In this document: in pieces, positions 8,596 to 17,105 of the stretch
Numbering within the stretch: the first letter of the stretch is position 1
Layout: each line of letters begins with the position of its first letter
Translations under genes and position numbers: made by a program
The notes under the pieces: generated by a model
What the model was told of the DNA's origin: nothing
Databases searched by the model: none
What the model saw: the letters and a program-made list of their open reading frames with translations, nothing else
From: CAZRIT01 sp964600225
Lineage (GTDB): Bacteria; Bacillota; Clostridia; Christensenellales; CAG-138
NCBI GenBank assembly: GCA_964600225.1
Contig: CAZRIT010000010.1
Span: forward strand, 1 to 39,651
Direction: 5' to 3'
Length of the DNA: 39,651 nucleotides

Positions 8596-9450
8596 ATGCC
8601 GTTCACACTGCCCAACGAAGCGTTCCCGTCCGCACGCATCCGCCCGCCCGAACGCAAGCTCATGACGCTGCCCGTCGACAGCATCCGCCCCAACCCCAAC
8701 CAGCCCAGGAAGACCTTCGACCCGACGGCGCTCAACGAGCTGAAGGAATCCATCCGTCAGGCGGGCCTGATCCAGCCGCTTGTGGTGCGCAAGGTCGATG
8801 GCGCGTACGAATTGATCGCAGGCGAACGGCGGCTGCGCGCGTGCAAGCTTTTAAACATGCGCGAGGTGCCGTGCGTGGTGCTGGGCGGCACGCAGGATAT
8901 CGACAGCGCGTTGATGGCGCTGACGGAAAACGTGCAGCGGCAAAACCTGCACTTTTTCGAGGAGGCCGCCTGCTACCGCACGCTGCTGCACGCCTACGGG
9001 CTCACGCAGGAGGCGCTTTCCCAAAAGCTCGGCAAAAGCCAGTCCTTCCTGGCCAACAAGCTCAGGCTACTGCACCTGTCGCCCGCGGTGCGCCGCGCCA
9101 TGGCCGATACGGGGCTGACCGAGCGGCATGCACGGGCGCTATTAAGGCTGCGCGAGGAAAAGCTACAGCTCGAAACGCTCAATCGCGTCGTCGAACGGTC
9201 CCTCAACGTCAAGGAGACCGAGCGGCTGGTGGAACGCCTGCTCGCCGCGGCTGCCACAGCGCCCAAGCCCAGGCGCATACGGCTCATCAAGGACTATCGG
9301 CTGTTTGTCAACACCGTCAAGTGCGGGCTGGATCAGCTGCGCGATACAGGGCTGAAGGTGGAGCTGGTGCAGACAGAGCTGGACGATGGCATGGATATGG
9401 TCATCCGCGTGCGAAAGCCCCTGCCCGCCGCGCCGAAACCGCAGTCATGA
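8596..9450 (+). CDS. noc: ParB/Spo0J-family nucleoid occlusion protein Noc
   Basis: A 284-residue ParB-like protein, close to the usual length of Noc. The N-terminal ParB domain starts with VDSIRPNPNQPRKTF near residue 27 and contains the CTP-binding GERRLRAC motif near 77. A helix-turn-helix (LTQEALSQKLGKSQSFLANK) lies near 137-156, and a dimerising C-terminal region follows. Noc binds DNA sites and keeps the division septum away from the nucleoid; Spo0J/ParB acts in segregation. No parA/soj lies next to it, which favours Noc. It follows trkH by 127 bp that hold a stem masking its SD. Confidence 0.85.
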   Translation: MPFTLPNEAFPSARIRPPERKLMTLPVDSIRPNPNQPRKTFDPTALNELKESIRQAGLIQPLVVRKVDGAYELIAGERRLRACKLLNMREVPCVVLGGTQDIDSALMALTENVQRQNLHFFEEAACYRTLLHAYGLTQEALSQKLGKSQSFLANKLRLLHLSPAVRRAMADTGLTERHARALLRLREEKLQLETLNRVVERSLNVKETERLVERLLAAAATAPKPRRIRLIKDYRLFVNTVKCGLDQLRDTGLKVELVQTELDDGMDMVIRVRKPLPAAPKPQS

Positions 9451-9502
9451 AACGTCCTGCGCTCGCACGTCGGCTCAGGATAACATGGCTAAAGTCCTAT
9501 TA

Positions 9503-9706
9503 TTTTATGAAGTTTTTCTGTTTGCTCTTTTTTTAATAAGAGCAAAACAGGATACTCCCTGCCCTGTATCATACTTTTGAATATTTATGAAGTTTTTCTG
9601 CTTGCTCTTTTTTTAAAAAGAGCAAAACAGGATACTCCTTGCCCGATATCATACTTTTGAATATTTGTGAAGTTTTTCTGCTTACTCTTTTTTCAAAAAG
9701 AGTAAG
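9503..9706. repeat. 2.5 copies of an 80-bp direct repeat carrying terminator-like palindromes
   Basis: The phrase AAGTTTTTCTG recurs at exact 80-bp spacing, with units starting near 9503, 9583 and 9663 (the last is partial). Each unit carries a palindrome with a 2-nt centre: TTGCTC/GAGCAA-type in units 1 and 2, CTTACTC/GAGTAAG in unit 3 (9681-9692 with 9695-9706). The G-C to A-T exchange on both arms is a compensatory change. The rest of 9451-9786 holds a degenerate copy of the CTCAGGATGACA repeat end (about 9473-9485) and the terminator below; I see no gene in it. Confidence 0.85.
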
Positions 9707-9725
9707 GAAAAGAGTAGCGTAAGGA

Positions 9726-9761
9726 AAAAGCGGCCCAGCCCGTACAGGCCATGCCGCTTTT
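9726..9761 (-). terminator. intrinsic terminator of the DUF1858 gene
   Basis: AAAAGCGGC (9726-9734) pairs perfectly with GCCGCTTTT (9753-9761). On the minus strand the stem is followed by a run of T, 25 bp beyond the stop codon. Confidence 0.8.
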
Positions 9762-9786
9762 GGGTCATTGTGCGCGCCTTGTTGCG

Positions 9787-9987
9787 TTATTTATCCGCAA
9801 GGAAGGTGTTGATGCGTTCCATCAGAGCGTCGACGTCGATGCCGTGCACCGCGCAAGCCTGCTCCAGCGTTTCACCGTGCGCCATGGCGCAGCCGAGGCA
9901 GTGCATGCCCGCATCCATGAGGATGTCGGCGGTGCCCATATCCAGCTCGATTACCTTTTGAATCGTCATATCTTTGGTTGCCTGCAT
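9787..9987 (-). CDS. small DUF1858 domain protein with a CxxC redox motif
   Basis: A 66-residue protein. It matches the DUF1858 / hybrid-cluster-protein-associated disulfide family: an N-terminal helix pair, then GMHCLGCAMAHGETLEQA with Cys30 and Cys33 spaced as CxxC. Such proteins are thought to handle electrons or bind metal, but their role is not established. AGGAGG lies 11 bp before the ATG. It is monocistronic, with its own promoter and terminator. Confidence 0.9.
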   Translation of the reverse strand: MQATKDMTIQKVIELDMGTADILMDAGMHCLGCAMAHGETLEQACAVHGIDVDALMERINTFLADK

Positions 9988-10019
9988 GATCTTTGTATCC
10001 TCCTAACGTAGTCAACGGT

Positions 10020-10046
10020 AGTATACCACAAAATCGCCAAAATCAA
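10020..10046 (-). promoter_or_regulatory. extended -10 promoter of the DUF1858 gene
   Basis: On the minus strand TATACT (10025-10020) is preceded by TGG, a TGn extended -10. TTGATT (10046-10041) lies 15 bp upstream. The predicted leader is about 25 nt and contains AGGAGG. Confidence 0.55.
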
Positions 10047-10084
10047 GTAAAAACCTTTGCACGTCCCGTTTTTTGGCGCGGCGT

Positions 10085-10558
10085 TCAGCTTTTGGTTTCA
10101 AACACGTTGCCGCAGCGCGTGCAGGTGACCCTTAGCTTGCCCTTACCGCGGGGCACGCGCAGGCGCTGTGTGCACTGCGGGCAGATGAAATACTTGTACT
10201 GCTTAATCTCCGCCCAGGTTGGGTTTTTGCGCGCGCGCTTGGCCTTGTGGGTGCGCTGTTTGGGTATTTTTGGCGTCTTTGGCGCGCTCGCGCCGGTTTG
10301 GAACGTGCGGCGGAACCAATCGCGCACGGCGGTGACAAGCGTTAAAAACTTAAGGTTTTCCTGATAGCGTTTTTCGGGCTTGCCCGCAAACAGGCGGATC
10401 ACCGCAAAAATCAGGCAGGCGGAGGCGATGATGGAAAGCGTCATGCGCGCCCATGCAACCCGCGCAAACAGGAGCATGCCCAGTATGGAGCAGGCGGCGC
10501 CTACGATCAAAAGCGTGCGGTTGAGTTCATCCAGCGTGCGTTGCTGTCTTTGAAACAT
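10085..10558 (-). CDS. membrane protein with C-terminal zinc ribbon, unknown function
   Basis: A 157-residue protein. Two membrane helices lie at about 15-32 and 38-57. A basic Pro/Lys-rich linker follows, then a zinc ribbon with CPQC near 125 and CTRC near 147. The topology suggests a membrane-anchored cytoplasmic ribbon. It begins 15 bp after the GH13 stop codon with a clear SD (AAGGAAAGGG), so it is co-transcribed with that gene. I recognise no named family. Confidence 0.75.
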   Translation of the reverse strand: MFQRQQRTLDELNRTLLIVGAACSILGMLLFARVAWARMTLSIIASACLIFAVIRLFAGKPEKRYQENLKFLTLVTAVRDWFRRTFQTGASAPKTPKIPKQRTHKAKRARKNPTWAEIKQYKYFICPQCTQRLRVPRGKGKLRVTCTRCGNVFETKS

Positions 10559-10573
10559 GGTTATCCCTTTCCT

Positions 10574-12511
10574 TTATCCGATCAATAATCTTGCCGCAAC
10601 GGGCGGCAGCGTTAAGGAAATCTGTTGCGGTGCGGTGTGCGTCTCCCCCGTCAGTACGTCCGTCCATGTCCGCTGCAGGGAAACGGGCGTTACGGCGTCA
10701 GGCCCTTCGTTGACAAGCGCCAAGTCGAGCGTCACCGTCTGCTCGGTTTGCGAACGGTTGATGAAGGCCACGGCCGCGGGCGCGCCCTCTTCGGGCAGGT
10801 ACCTGAGCACCGCGAATACATCGGGCGACAGCGCGCCCATGCGGCACAGGCCGTGCTTGAGCGCAGCAACATCCCGCCTTGCGTGCATGAGCTTGCGAAA
10901 CGCCTCCAAGAGCGTCCTGTCCTCCGCGCCCCACGGATAGGGCGCGCGGTTAAACGGGTCCGCCATGCCCGTCATGCCCGCCTCGTCGCCGTAGTATACG
11001 CATGGCACGCCCGGCATGCTCATCTGCAGCGTTGTGGCCAGCACAACCCGTTGCCGCCCCAGCCGATCGTCCCTGTCCGACGGGCGGTAGGTAGCCTGCT
11101 GCTCGCGGCTGATGGCGTTGCGATCGGGCGCGCCCGACAGCGCGGTCAGCACGCGCACGATATCGTGGGAGCTCAACAGGTTCAGGCACGCCTCGTAGAA
11201 CGGGCGCGGGTAGAACTCCCTGAGCGACTGTAAGCGGTGATTGAGCCCGTGCGCATCGATGCGGCCCAGCAGAAAGGCCGTTACCGCAACGGTGAACGGG
11301 TAGTTCATGGCGCAATCCAGCTCGTCGCCGTTGACATAGCCGCGCCGTCCCTCGGGGCCGAGCTTGTTGGAGCATTCCTCCCACACCTCGCCCATCAGCA
11401 CGCCGTTCGGATCGAGGGCCTTGATGCGGCTTCTGAGCATGCGGATGAACGCATCGGGCAGTTCGTCCGCCACGTCGAGCCGCCAGCTCGTTGCGCCAAC
11501 CTCGGCCCAATGGCGGATGACGCCGTTCTCACCCGCGATAAAATCCATATACGACGGCTCCAGCTCCTTCACGTTGGGCAGCGTCGGAAAATTCCACCAG
11601 CAATCGTACTCGTTGGGATACGCCTGAAACGAGTACCACTTGCCGTATGACGAATCCGCGCTCTCATGCGCGCCAACGGTATCGTAGCGGCCGTATTTAT
11701 CAAAGTAGCGGCTGTCGGCGCCCGTGTGGGAAAACACGCCGTCGAGCATGATGGTCATCCCCAGCGCCTTGGCCTCCTCGCACAGCGCGTGAAACTCCGC
11801 CTCCGTGCCGAGGATGGGATCGATGCGGTGATAATCGGCCGTGTCGTAGCGGTGGTTGCTGGCGGATTCAAAGACGGGGTTGAGATACAGCGCGGTCACG
11901 CCCAGCTCGCTCAGATACGGGAGCTTTTCGCGGATGCCGTTGAGATCGCCGCCGAAAAAATCATCGGGCGCGTAATCGGCCTGCCCCGCCGCCGCCGAAT
12001 GGCATACCTTTTCCGACCAGCGGTCATGCACACGGAGGAAGCGGCCGAGCGACGTGTGATAGCGCGCACGATTGCGGAAATCCTCCCAGCTGCTGCGGCG
12101 GAAGCGATCGGGGAATATTTGATATGCAATGCCTTCGCGCCATTTTGCGGGCGTTTGGAACGCGCCGTCGTACACGGTGATGCGATAGGACTGCGGCTCA
12201 TGCATGGCAAACATCCCCTCGCCGCTCTCCGCGCCGTAATAGAACGTTTGCCCCTCGGACGTATGCAGCACAAAAAAGTACCAGACGATGCCCGGTTCAT
12301 TGGGAACCGTCATCTCCGCCGTCGCGCGGCCAAATTCCATGCGCATGGGGATGAGCGCCTCGCCAAGCGACGCATGATAGGTGCGCAGGAATATCTGCAC
12401 GCCCTCGTCGCCGCTCAGTTCCGCCTCGATGCGCACGTTCGTTCCGCACGGCACAGCGCCCTGCGGATTGCGAAAAGCCAATAAACGTGAATGATGCCGC
12501 ATGGAAACCAT
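10574..12511 (-). CDS. GH13 alpha-glycosidase (neopullulanase/cyclomaltodextrinase-like)
   Basis: A cytoplasmic alpha-amylase family protein of about 645 residues. After an N-terminal beta-sandwich (CBM34-like, residues 1-110) come the four GH13 regions: DGVFSH (I), WRLDVADE with the nucleophile Asp (II), GEVWEE with the acid/base Glu (III) and LSSHD (IV). It probably hydrolyses maltodextrins, pullulan fragments or cyclodextrins; the exact linkage is not readable. No signal peptide is seen. The start is uncertain: ATGs lie at 12520, 12511 and 12502, none with an SD. I choose 12511 because an extended -10 (TGATAAAAT) ends 7 nt before it, as in the leaderless genes of this window. The zinc-ribbon membrane protein follows in the operon. 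Confidence 0.88.
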   Translation of the reverse strand: MVSMRHHSRLLAFRNPQGAVPCGTNVRIEAELSGDEGVQIFLRTYHASLGEALIPMRMEFGRATAEMTVPNEPGIVWYFFVLHTSEGQTFYYGAESGEGMFAMHEPQSYRITVYDGAFQTPAKWREGIAYQIFPDRFRRSSWEDFRNRARYHTSLGRFLRVHDRWSEKVCHSAAAGQADYAPDDFFGGDLNGIREKLPYLSELGVTALYLNPVFESASNHRYDTADYHRIDPILGTEAEFHALCEEAKALGMTIMLDGVFSHTGADSRYFDKYGRYDTVGAHESADSSYGKWYSFQAYPNEYDCWWNFPTLPNVKELEPSYMDFIAGENGVIRHWAEVGATSWRLDVADELPDAFIRMLRSRIKALDPNGVLMGEVWEECSNKLGPEGRRGYVNGDELDCAMNYPFTVAVTAFLLGRIDAHGLNHRLQSLREFYPRPFYEACLNLLSSHDIVRVLTALSGAPDRNAISREQQATYRPSDRDDRLGRQRVVLATTLQMSMPGVPCVYYGDEAGMTGMADPFNRAPYPWGAEDRTLLEAFRKLMHARRDVAALKHGLCRMGALSPDVFAVLRYLPEEGAPAAVAFINRSQTEQTVTLDLALVNEGPDAVTPVSLQRTWTDVLTGETHTAPQQISLTLPPVAARLLIG

Positions 12512-12518
12512 ACGAAAC

Positions 12519-12527
12519 ATTTTATCA
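12519..12527 (-). promoter_or_regulatory. extended -10 box just before the GH13 start
   Basis: On the minus strand TGA then TAAAAT (12524-12519) forms a TGn extended -10, with ATG 7 nt further on. No good -35 box is present. This predicts a leaderless or nearly leaderless transcript. Confidence 0.4.
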
Positions 12528-12593
12528 GATTACACACCGAATAGCAGTTGTTTTGCGCGAATGTTACCGTCTTTTCACATTTATCGCGGCCCC

Positions 12594-12631
12594 AAAAAAG
12601 CCAAGGCCCGCTCGTATCGGCAGGCCAAGGC
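12594..12631 (-). terminator. terminator of the yybS-gdpP-rplI-dnaB operon
   Basis: Arms 12600-12608 and 12623-12631 pair as GCC/GGC and GGCC/GGCC around a symmetrical 2x2 internal loop. On the minus strand the stem is followed by TTTTTT (12599-12594). It lies 32 bp after the stop codon of the acyltransferase-like gene. Confidence 0.65.
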
Positions 12632-12662
12632 GGTTTTGCTGACAGGCGGATTGTCACCGACG

Positions 12663-13322
12663 TTACTCGGTGCGCGCCACAATATCGGACTCGGATTTGA
12701 AGATGTGCCAGGAGCGCACCACGCCGCGCACGCGCGACAGCGGGTACACCGATGCATACGGCTCAATCACCGCACCGGGGCACAGCACGCTGTTGCAACC
12801 GATCTCCACATGATCGCCCAGGATGGCGCCGAACTTTTTGAGGCCCGTCTCAATGCTTTCGGTTCCGCGCACGGTGACAAGCGTTTTGTCGCTTTTGACA
12901 TTGGAGCAGATGGAGCCCGCGCCCATGTGCGCAAAGTGGCCCAGCACCGAATCGCCCACATAGTTGTAGTGCGGCACCTGCACATTGTCGAACAGGATGC
13001 AGTTTTTGAGCTCCGTGGAGTTGCCCACCACGCACTTTTTGCCAACCAGCGCGCTGCCGCGGATGAACGCGCCGGGGCGCACCTCGGTCTCGGGGCCGAT
13101 GATGGTCGGGCCTGCGATGTAGTTGTTGGGGTAGATGACGGCGCTTTTGTGAATCCAGACGTTTTCGGACGGGTTGTCGTACTCGTTCGGGTCCAGTAAC
13201 GGGCCGATCTCGGTGATGTACTGCTTGATGCGGCCAAGCACCTCCCAGGGGTACTCGGTGTTGGCAAACAGCGGCCAGGCAAGCGTCGCGTCGGGGTTGA
13301 GGAACATGTCGGTATTCTTCAT
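12663..13322 (-). CDS. left-handed beta-helix acyltransferase-like protein (GlmU C-terminal type)
   Basis: A 219-residue protein. From about residue 55 it consists of imperfect hexapeptide repeats ([LIV]-G-x4), as in GlmU, LpxA and related acyl- or acetyltransferases. There is no nucleotidyltransferase domain in front, only a roughly 50-residue helical N-terminus. Homologues in Clostridia are often labelled UDP-N-acetylglucosamine pyrophosphorylase from this domain alone. It may acetylate a sugar-phosphate, but a substrate cannot be assigned. An SD (ACAGGAGAG) precedes the ATG. It is the last gene of the dnaB operon, 22 bp behind dnaB. Confidence 0.8.
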   Translation of the reverse strand: MKNTDMFLNPDATLAWPLFANTEYPWEVLGRIKQYITEIGPLLDPNEYDNPSENVWIHKSAVIYPNNYIAGPTIIGPETEVRPGAFIRGSALVGKKCVVGNSTELKNCILFDNVQVPHYNYVGDSVLGHFAHMGAGSICSNVKSDKTLVTVRGTESIETGLKKFGAILGDHVEIGCNSVLCPGAVIEPYASVYPLSRVRGVVRSWHIFKSESDIVARTE

Positions 13323-13344
13323 GCGATATCTCTCCTGTTGTGAT

Positions 13345-14679
13345 TTAGGAATCCTTGGCGAGGTTGCGGAAGCGCGTAAACTCGCCCTGCCACGCCAGCA
13401 GCACCGTGCCCGTGGGGCCGTGGCGATGCTTGGCGATGATGATCTGGCTGGTGTTATCCTCCGTCTCGTCGTACACGGCGGGGCGGTAGAGCAAAATGAC
13501 CATGTCCGCGTCCTGCTCGATGGAACCGCTCTCGCGCAGGTCCGATATCATGGGCGTGTGATCGGCGCGCTGCTCGGGGCCGCGGTTGAGCTGGCTGAGC
13601 AGCAATATCGGCACGTCCAGTTCGCGCGCAAGGAGCTTTAATTGCCTTGTCATATCGGAAATTTCCGCCATGCGGTTATCGGACTTGCGGCTGCTTGAGG
13701 ATTGCATAAGCTGCATATAGTCGATCACGATCATATCCAGGCCCGAGCGCGCCTTGAGGCGGCGGCACTTGCTGCGGATTTCGGGCACGGTGATGCCGCC
13801 CGTATCGTCGATGAACAGGCGCGCCTTGCTCATAGGCTCCATGACCTCCATCAGGCGGCCCAAATCGGCGTTGCCGATCAGCCCCTCCTTGATGCGCTGC
13901 GATTCCACGGAGGCCTCCGTGCACAGCATGCGCGTCACAAGCTGCTCGGCGCTCATTTCCAAACTGAACACCACCACCGTGCGCGCATCGTGCAACGCCG
14001 CGTACTGGGCGATGTTGAGCGCAAAGGCGGTTTTGCCCATGGCGGGACGCCCCGCAATGATCACCAGGTCGCTCTTTTGGAAGCCGTTGGTCTGCCGATC
14101 CAGCTCCGTAAAGCCGCTGGCCACGCCCGTGATCTTGCCCTTGCGGCTCATCAACTCCCCGATCTGGTTGAAGGCGCCCGGCACAATCTGCTCGACGGGG
14201 ATGAGCGAGTCCTCGGTTTTACGCATGGAGATATCGTAGATGCGGCGCTCGGCGTCGTTGAGGGTCTGCTCCAGATCCTTTTCGTCGTCCTGCCCGTCCT
14301 TGACAATCTCGCTGCCTGCGCGGATGAGCTGCCGCTGCACGCTCTTGCCCTCGACGATATCGATGTAGTTTTGCACGTTGGCGGCGCTGGGCACAAAGCC
14401 CATCAGGTCGCTCAAATATGTCAGCCCGCCCGCGCGCTCCAGCATGCCGTGCCGCTCCAGCTCGTTGGACACGGTGACCAGATCGACGGCGTTGCCGCCG
14501 TTGCGGACGTCGCGCATGGCGCAAAACAGCGTTTCATGCGCAGGCACATAAAAATCCTGCGCGTGAAGCTGCTCCAGCACAATTTCCAGCGCGTTGGCGT
14601 CGATGAGCATGCTGCCCAGCACCGAACGCTCCGCATCCGGCGCATGAGGCGGTACGCGCATGTTCTCAGGCTGCTCCAT
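13345..14679 (-). CDS. dnaB: replicative DNA helicase DnaB
   Basis: A 444-residue hexameric replicative helicase. The N-terminal DnaB domain opens with PPHAPDAERSVLGSML at 11-26, a linker helix follows, and the RecA-like motor contains Walker A GRPAMGKTAF near 208 and Walker B MIVIDYMQLM near 315. It unwinds DNA at the fork (DnaC in Bacillus nomenclature). No intein is present, and the length is standard. Its position after rplI matches many Bacillota. Confidence 0.98.
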   Translation of the reverse strand: MEQPENMRVPPHAPDAERSVLGSMLIDANALEIVLEQLHAQDFYVPAHETLFCAMRDVRNGGNAVDLVTVSNELERHGMLERAGGLTYLSDLMGFVPSAANVQNYIDIVEGKSVQRQLIRAGSEIVKDGQDDEKDLEQTLNDAERRIYDISMRKTEDSLIPVEQIVPGAFNQIGELMSRKGKITGVASGFTELDRQTNGFQKSDLVIIAGRPAMGKTAFALNIAQYAALHDARTVVVFSLEMSAEQLVTRMLCTEASVESQRIKEGLIGNADLGRLMEVMEPMSKARLFIDDTGGITVPEIRSKCRRLKARSGLDMIVIDYMQLMQSSSSRKSDNRMAEISDMTRQLKLLARELDVPILLLSQLNRGPEQRADHTPMISDLRESGSIEQDADMVILLYRPAVYDETEDNTSQIIIAKHRHGPTGTVLLAWQGEFTRFRNLAKDS

Positions 14680-14688
14680 GCCGTTCCC

Positions 14689-15135
14689 CTATGCCTCCTT
14701 GACCACGACCTTGATGACCGCGGCCGTGTTTTCAAACAGGCTGATCTTGGCGGAATACTCGCCCAGCGCACGGATGGGTTCGGTCAGGGCAATCTTCTTT
14801 TTGTCGATATCGAAGTTTTGCTGCTGTTTGAGCGCCGCGGCAATTTCTTTGCCCGTGATGGTACCGAACAGCTTGCCGTTTTCGCCGACGTTGGCCGTCA
14901 CCACCACCGCAACGCCCTCCAGCTTTTTGGCGGCCTCGCGCGCGGCCAGACCCGCCTGAAATTTCTTATGCGCAGCGGCGCTTTTTTGGATGCTGGCTGC
15001 GTTGATGGCCGCCGCATCCGCGGGTGTGGCCAGCTTGCGCGGCAAAAGGAAGTTGCGCGCGTATCCGTCGGATACGTCCACGACCTCGCCCTTTTTGCCC
15101 GTCCCCTTGACGTCCTGCTCCAATAATACCTTCAT
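14689..15135 (-). CDS. rplI: 50S ribosomal protein bL9
   Basis: 148 residues, full length for bL9. The N-terminal RNA-binding domain has the family pattern (MKVLLEQDVKGTGKKGEVV, GYARNFLLPRKLA), then a long central helix and a C-terminal domain. It binds 23S rRNA near the L1 stalk. It starts 1 bp after the gdpP stop codon, with its SD inside the gdpP end, so translation is probably coupled. Confidence 0.98.
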   Translation of the reverse strand: MKVLLEQDVKGTGKKGEVVDVSDGYARNFLLPRKLATPADAAAINAASIQKSAAAHKKFQAGLAAREAAKKLEGVAVVVTANVGENGKLFGTITGKEIAAALKQQQNFDIDKKKIALTEPIRALGEYSAKISLFENTAAVIKVVVKEA

Positions 15136-15136
15136 A

Positions 15137-17089
15137 TCACTTTCCGCCTTCCTGATTGAATTGCTCGATGCAGTTGCGCACGCGCGCCTCCGCCTCGTCC
15201 ATGTCCATATTGTTGAGCTGCGCGCCCGCCATGGTCAGCTGCCCGCCGCCGCCAAGCATCTCGCAGATGAGCTGCACGTTGACGCCGCCCAGCGACCGCC
15301 CCGACAGGCTGATGGAATCGTTCTCGCGGCCGAGCACGAACGCCGCCTCGATGCCGCGGATGCCGATGAGCTCATCCGCCGCCTTGGCCGCAATGAGCTT
15401 GGCGTTGCGCACGCCCTCCTCCACCACCGCCAGCGCGATGCCGCCGTGCAGCACATCGGCGCTGCGGACGGTGTTGGCACAGTCGCCAAAGCTTTCCATA
15501 TCCTCCTGGAACAGTTGCTTGACCATGCCGATGTCGGCGCCGTTGCGGCGCAGATAGCCCGCCGCTTCAAACGTGCGCGAGCCGACGTTGAACGCAAAAT
15601 GCTTGGTATCCACCGTGATACCCGCCAACAGCGCCCCGCACACAAACGCGGGCGGGCGCATGTTCTCGTCAAAATATTGCAACAGCTCCGTCACCAGCTC
15701 GCTTGCCGACGACGCGCGCGCCTCCAGGCAGTGCAGGGTGGGGTTTTCGATATGCTCCGTGCTGCGGCGGTGATGGTCGATCACGGCCACGCGCGTGGTC
15801 ATATTCAGCAGCACGGGCGCGCTGACGATGCTCGGCCGCTGCGTATCCACCACAACCAGCACGCTATTGGGCTTGATCATGCGCTCCGCCTGCTCGGCGC
15901 TGATCATGATGCCCGCGTACGCAGGGTTATTTTCGATCAATGCCATGACGCGCTCGATGGAGGCGTTGCTTTCATCCAGCACGATGTACGCGCGCGAGCC
16001 AATCTGCTTGGCGCAGGTAGCCACGCCCAGCGCCGCGCCCACGCAATCCATATCCGCCCGCTTGTGCCCCATGATGTACACGTCGCCCGCGTTTTCAAAC
16101 AGTTGCCGCAGCGCCTTGGCAAACAGCCTCGCCTTGACGCGCGACTGCATGGTTTCCATCTGCCGCTTGCCGCCGTAAAAGCGGTAGCCCGTCCCCTCCT
16201 TGACCACGGCCTGATCGCCGCCGCGGCCCAATGCAAGCTCCATGGCCTGCCGCGCCGCCTCGTCGGATTGCATCACGCGCTCCGCGGCGCCCACCGCAAC
16301 CGAAAGCGATACCGAGCTGGACGTGCCCGTTTCGATTTTGTGCGCCGCCTCCAAAAGCGGGAACCGCGCCTCCTCGAGCCCGCCGAGCTGGCTTGCCTCG
16401 AATACCAGGAGGAACCGCCCGTTTTCATAGCGGCGGTAGAGGCCGTTGATGCTGCGGGTCATATCGGAAATCAGCCGTTCCACCTCGGCCAGCACCGTGG
16501 TGTGGTGGAACTGCATATCGCTGGCCAGCTCATCGTAGTTATCGATATAGATCAGCCCCACATACGGCATCTGTTCCTCGAACAGGCGCTTGTAGTGCGC
16601 GGCCTCGGTGCGGTCCAGCCAGTATTGGAACGTCAGCGGCCGCCCCGATTCGCGGCGGATGGGCAGGTTCATAATCTGGTACGATCCGCCCTTATACGCA
16701 AACGGCGTCGCCGCCAGCGGCAAAGCGGGGTTGAACTGCGGCATGATTTTGAGGATGTTGTCCTCCTCGCACATCTTTTTGAAGATGGCGTTGCGCCAGA
16801 CAATCTTGCCCGCCTCGTCGATGAGCATGCAGGGCACCGATACGTCGCTGATGACGCGTGCGCCCGCCGTGGCGTTTTCGTCGAACAGGCGGTCCATCAG
16901 CTCCAGCTGCTTCTTTTCGTGCTTGGACAGGATGGCGTAGCTGATGGAAAAAACAATCACCGTCACCCCCGCGCACACCATCGCCACAATGCTGCGGTAG
17001 GCGTAAAAATACTCGCACAGGCTGATGCCAAGGCACAGCAGGAGCGTCAGTATCACCAGCGGATACAGCAAGTTTTGCGTTCGTTTCAT
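15137..17089 (-). CDS. gdpP: cyclic-di-AMP phosphodiesterase GdpP (DHH/DHHA1 family)
   Basis: A 650-residue membrane enzyme with the GdpP layout: two N-terminal helices (about 8-55), a PAS-like domain, a degenerate GGDEF domain (about 170-300), then DHH (MGHKRADMDC near 340, VIDHHRR near 415) and DHHA1. GdpP cleaves c-di-AMP to pApA and so affects wall stress and potassium balance. One oddity: the DHHA1 motif, usually GGGGH, reads GGGGQ here (codon CAG near 15243), so the conserved His is replaced. It follows yybS by 16 bp and runs into rplI, the standard Bacillota order. Confidence 0.95.
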   Translation of the reverse strand: MKRTQNLLYPLVILTLLLCLGISLCEYFYAYRSIVAMVCAGVTVIVFSISYAILSKHEKKQLELMDRLFDENATAGARVISDVSVPCMLIDEAGKIVWRNAIFKKMCEEDNILKIMPQFNPALPLAATPFAYKGGSYQIMNLPIRRESGRPLTFQYWLDRTEAAHYKRLFEEQMPYVGLIYIDNYDELASDMQFHHTTVLAEVERLISDMTRSINGLYRRYENGRFLLVFEASQLGGLEEARFPLLEAAHKIETGTSSSVSLSVAVGAAERVMQSDEAARQAMELALGRGGDQAVVKEGTGYRFYGGKRQMETMQSRVKARLFAKALRQLFENAGDVYIMGHKRADMDCVGAALGVATCAKQIGSRAYIVLDESNASIERVMALIENNPAYAGIMISAEQAERMIKPNSVLVVVDTQRPSIVSAPVLLNMTTRVAVIDHHRRSTEHIENPTLHCLEARASSASELVTELLQYFDENMRPPAFVCGALLAGITVDTKHFAFNVGSRTFEAAGYLRRNGADIGMVKQLFQEDMESFGDCANTVRSADVLHGGIALAVVEEGVRNAKLIAAKAADELIGIRGIEAAFVLGRENDSISLSGRSLGGVNVQLICEMLGGGGQLTMAGAQLNNMDMDEAEARVRNCIEQFNQEGGK

Positions 17090-17105
17090 CCCATCACCGT
17101 TTCGA

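Noticed and set aside
12663..13322. Annotation as full GlmU
   Set aside because: Only the beta-helix part is present and there is no nucleotidyltransferase domain.
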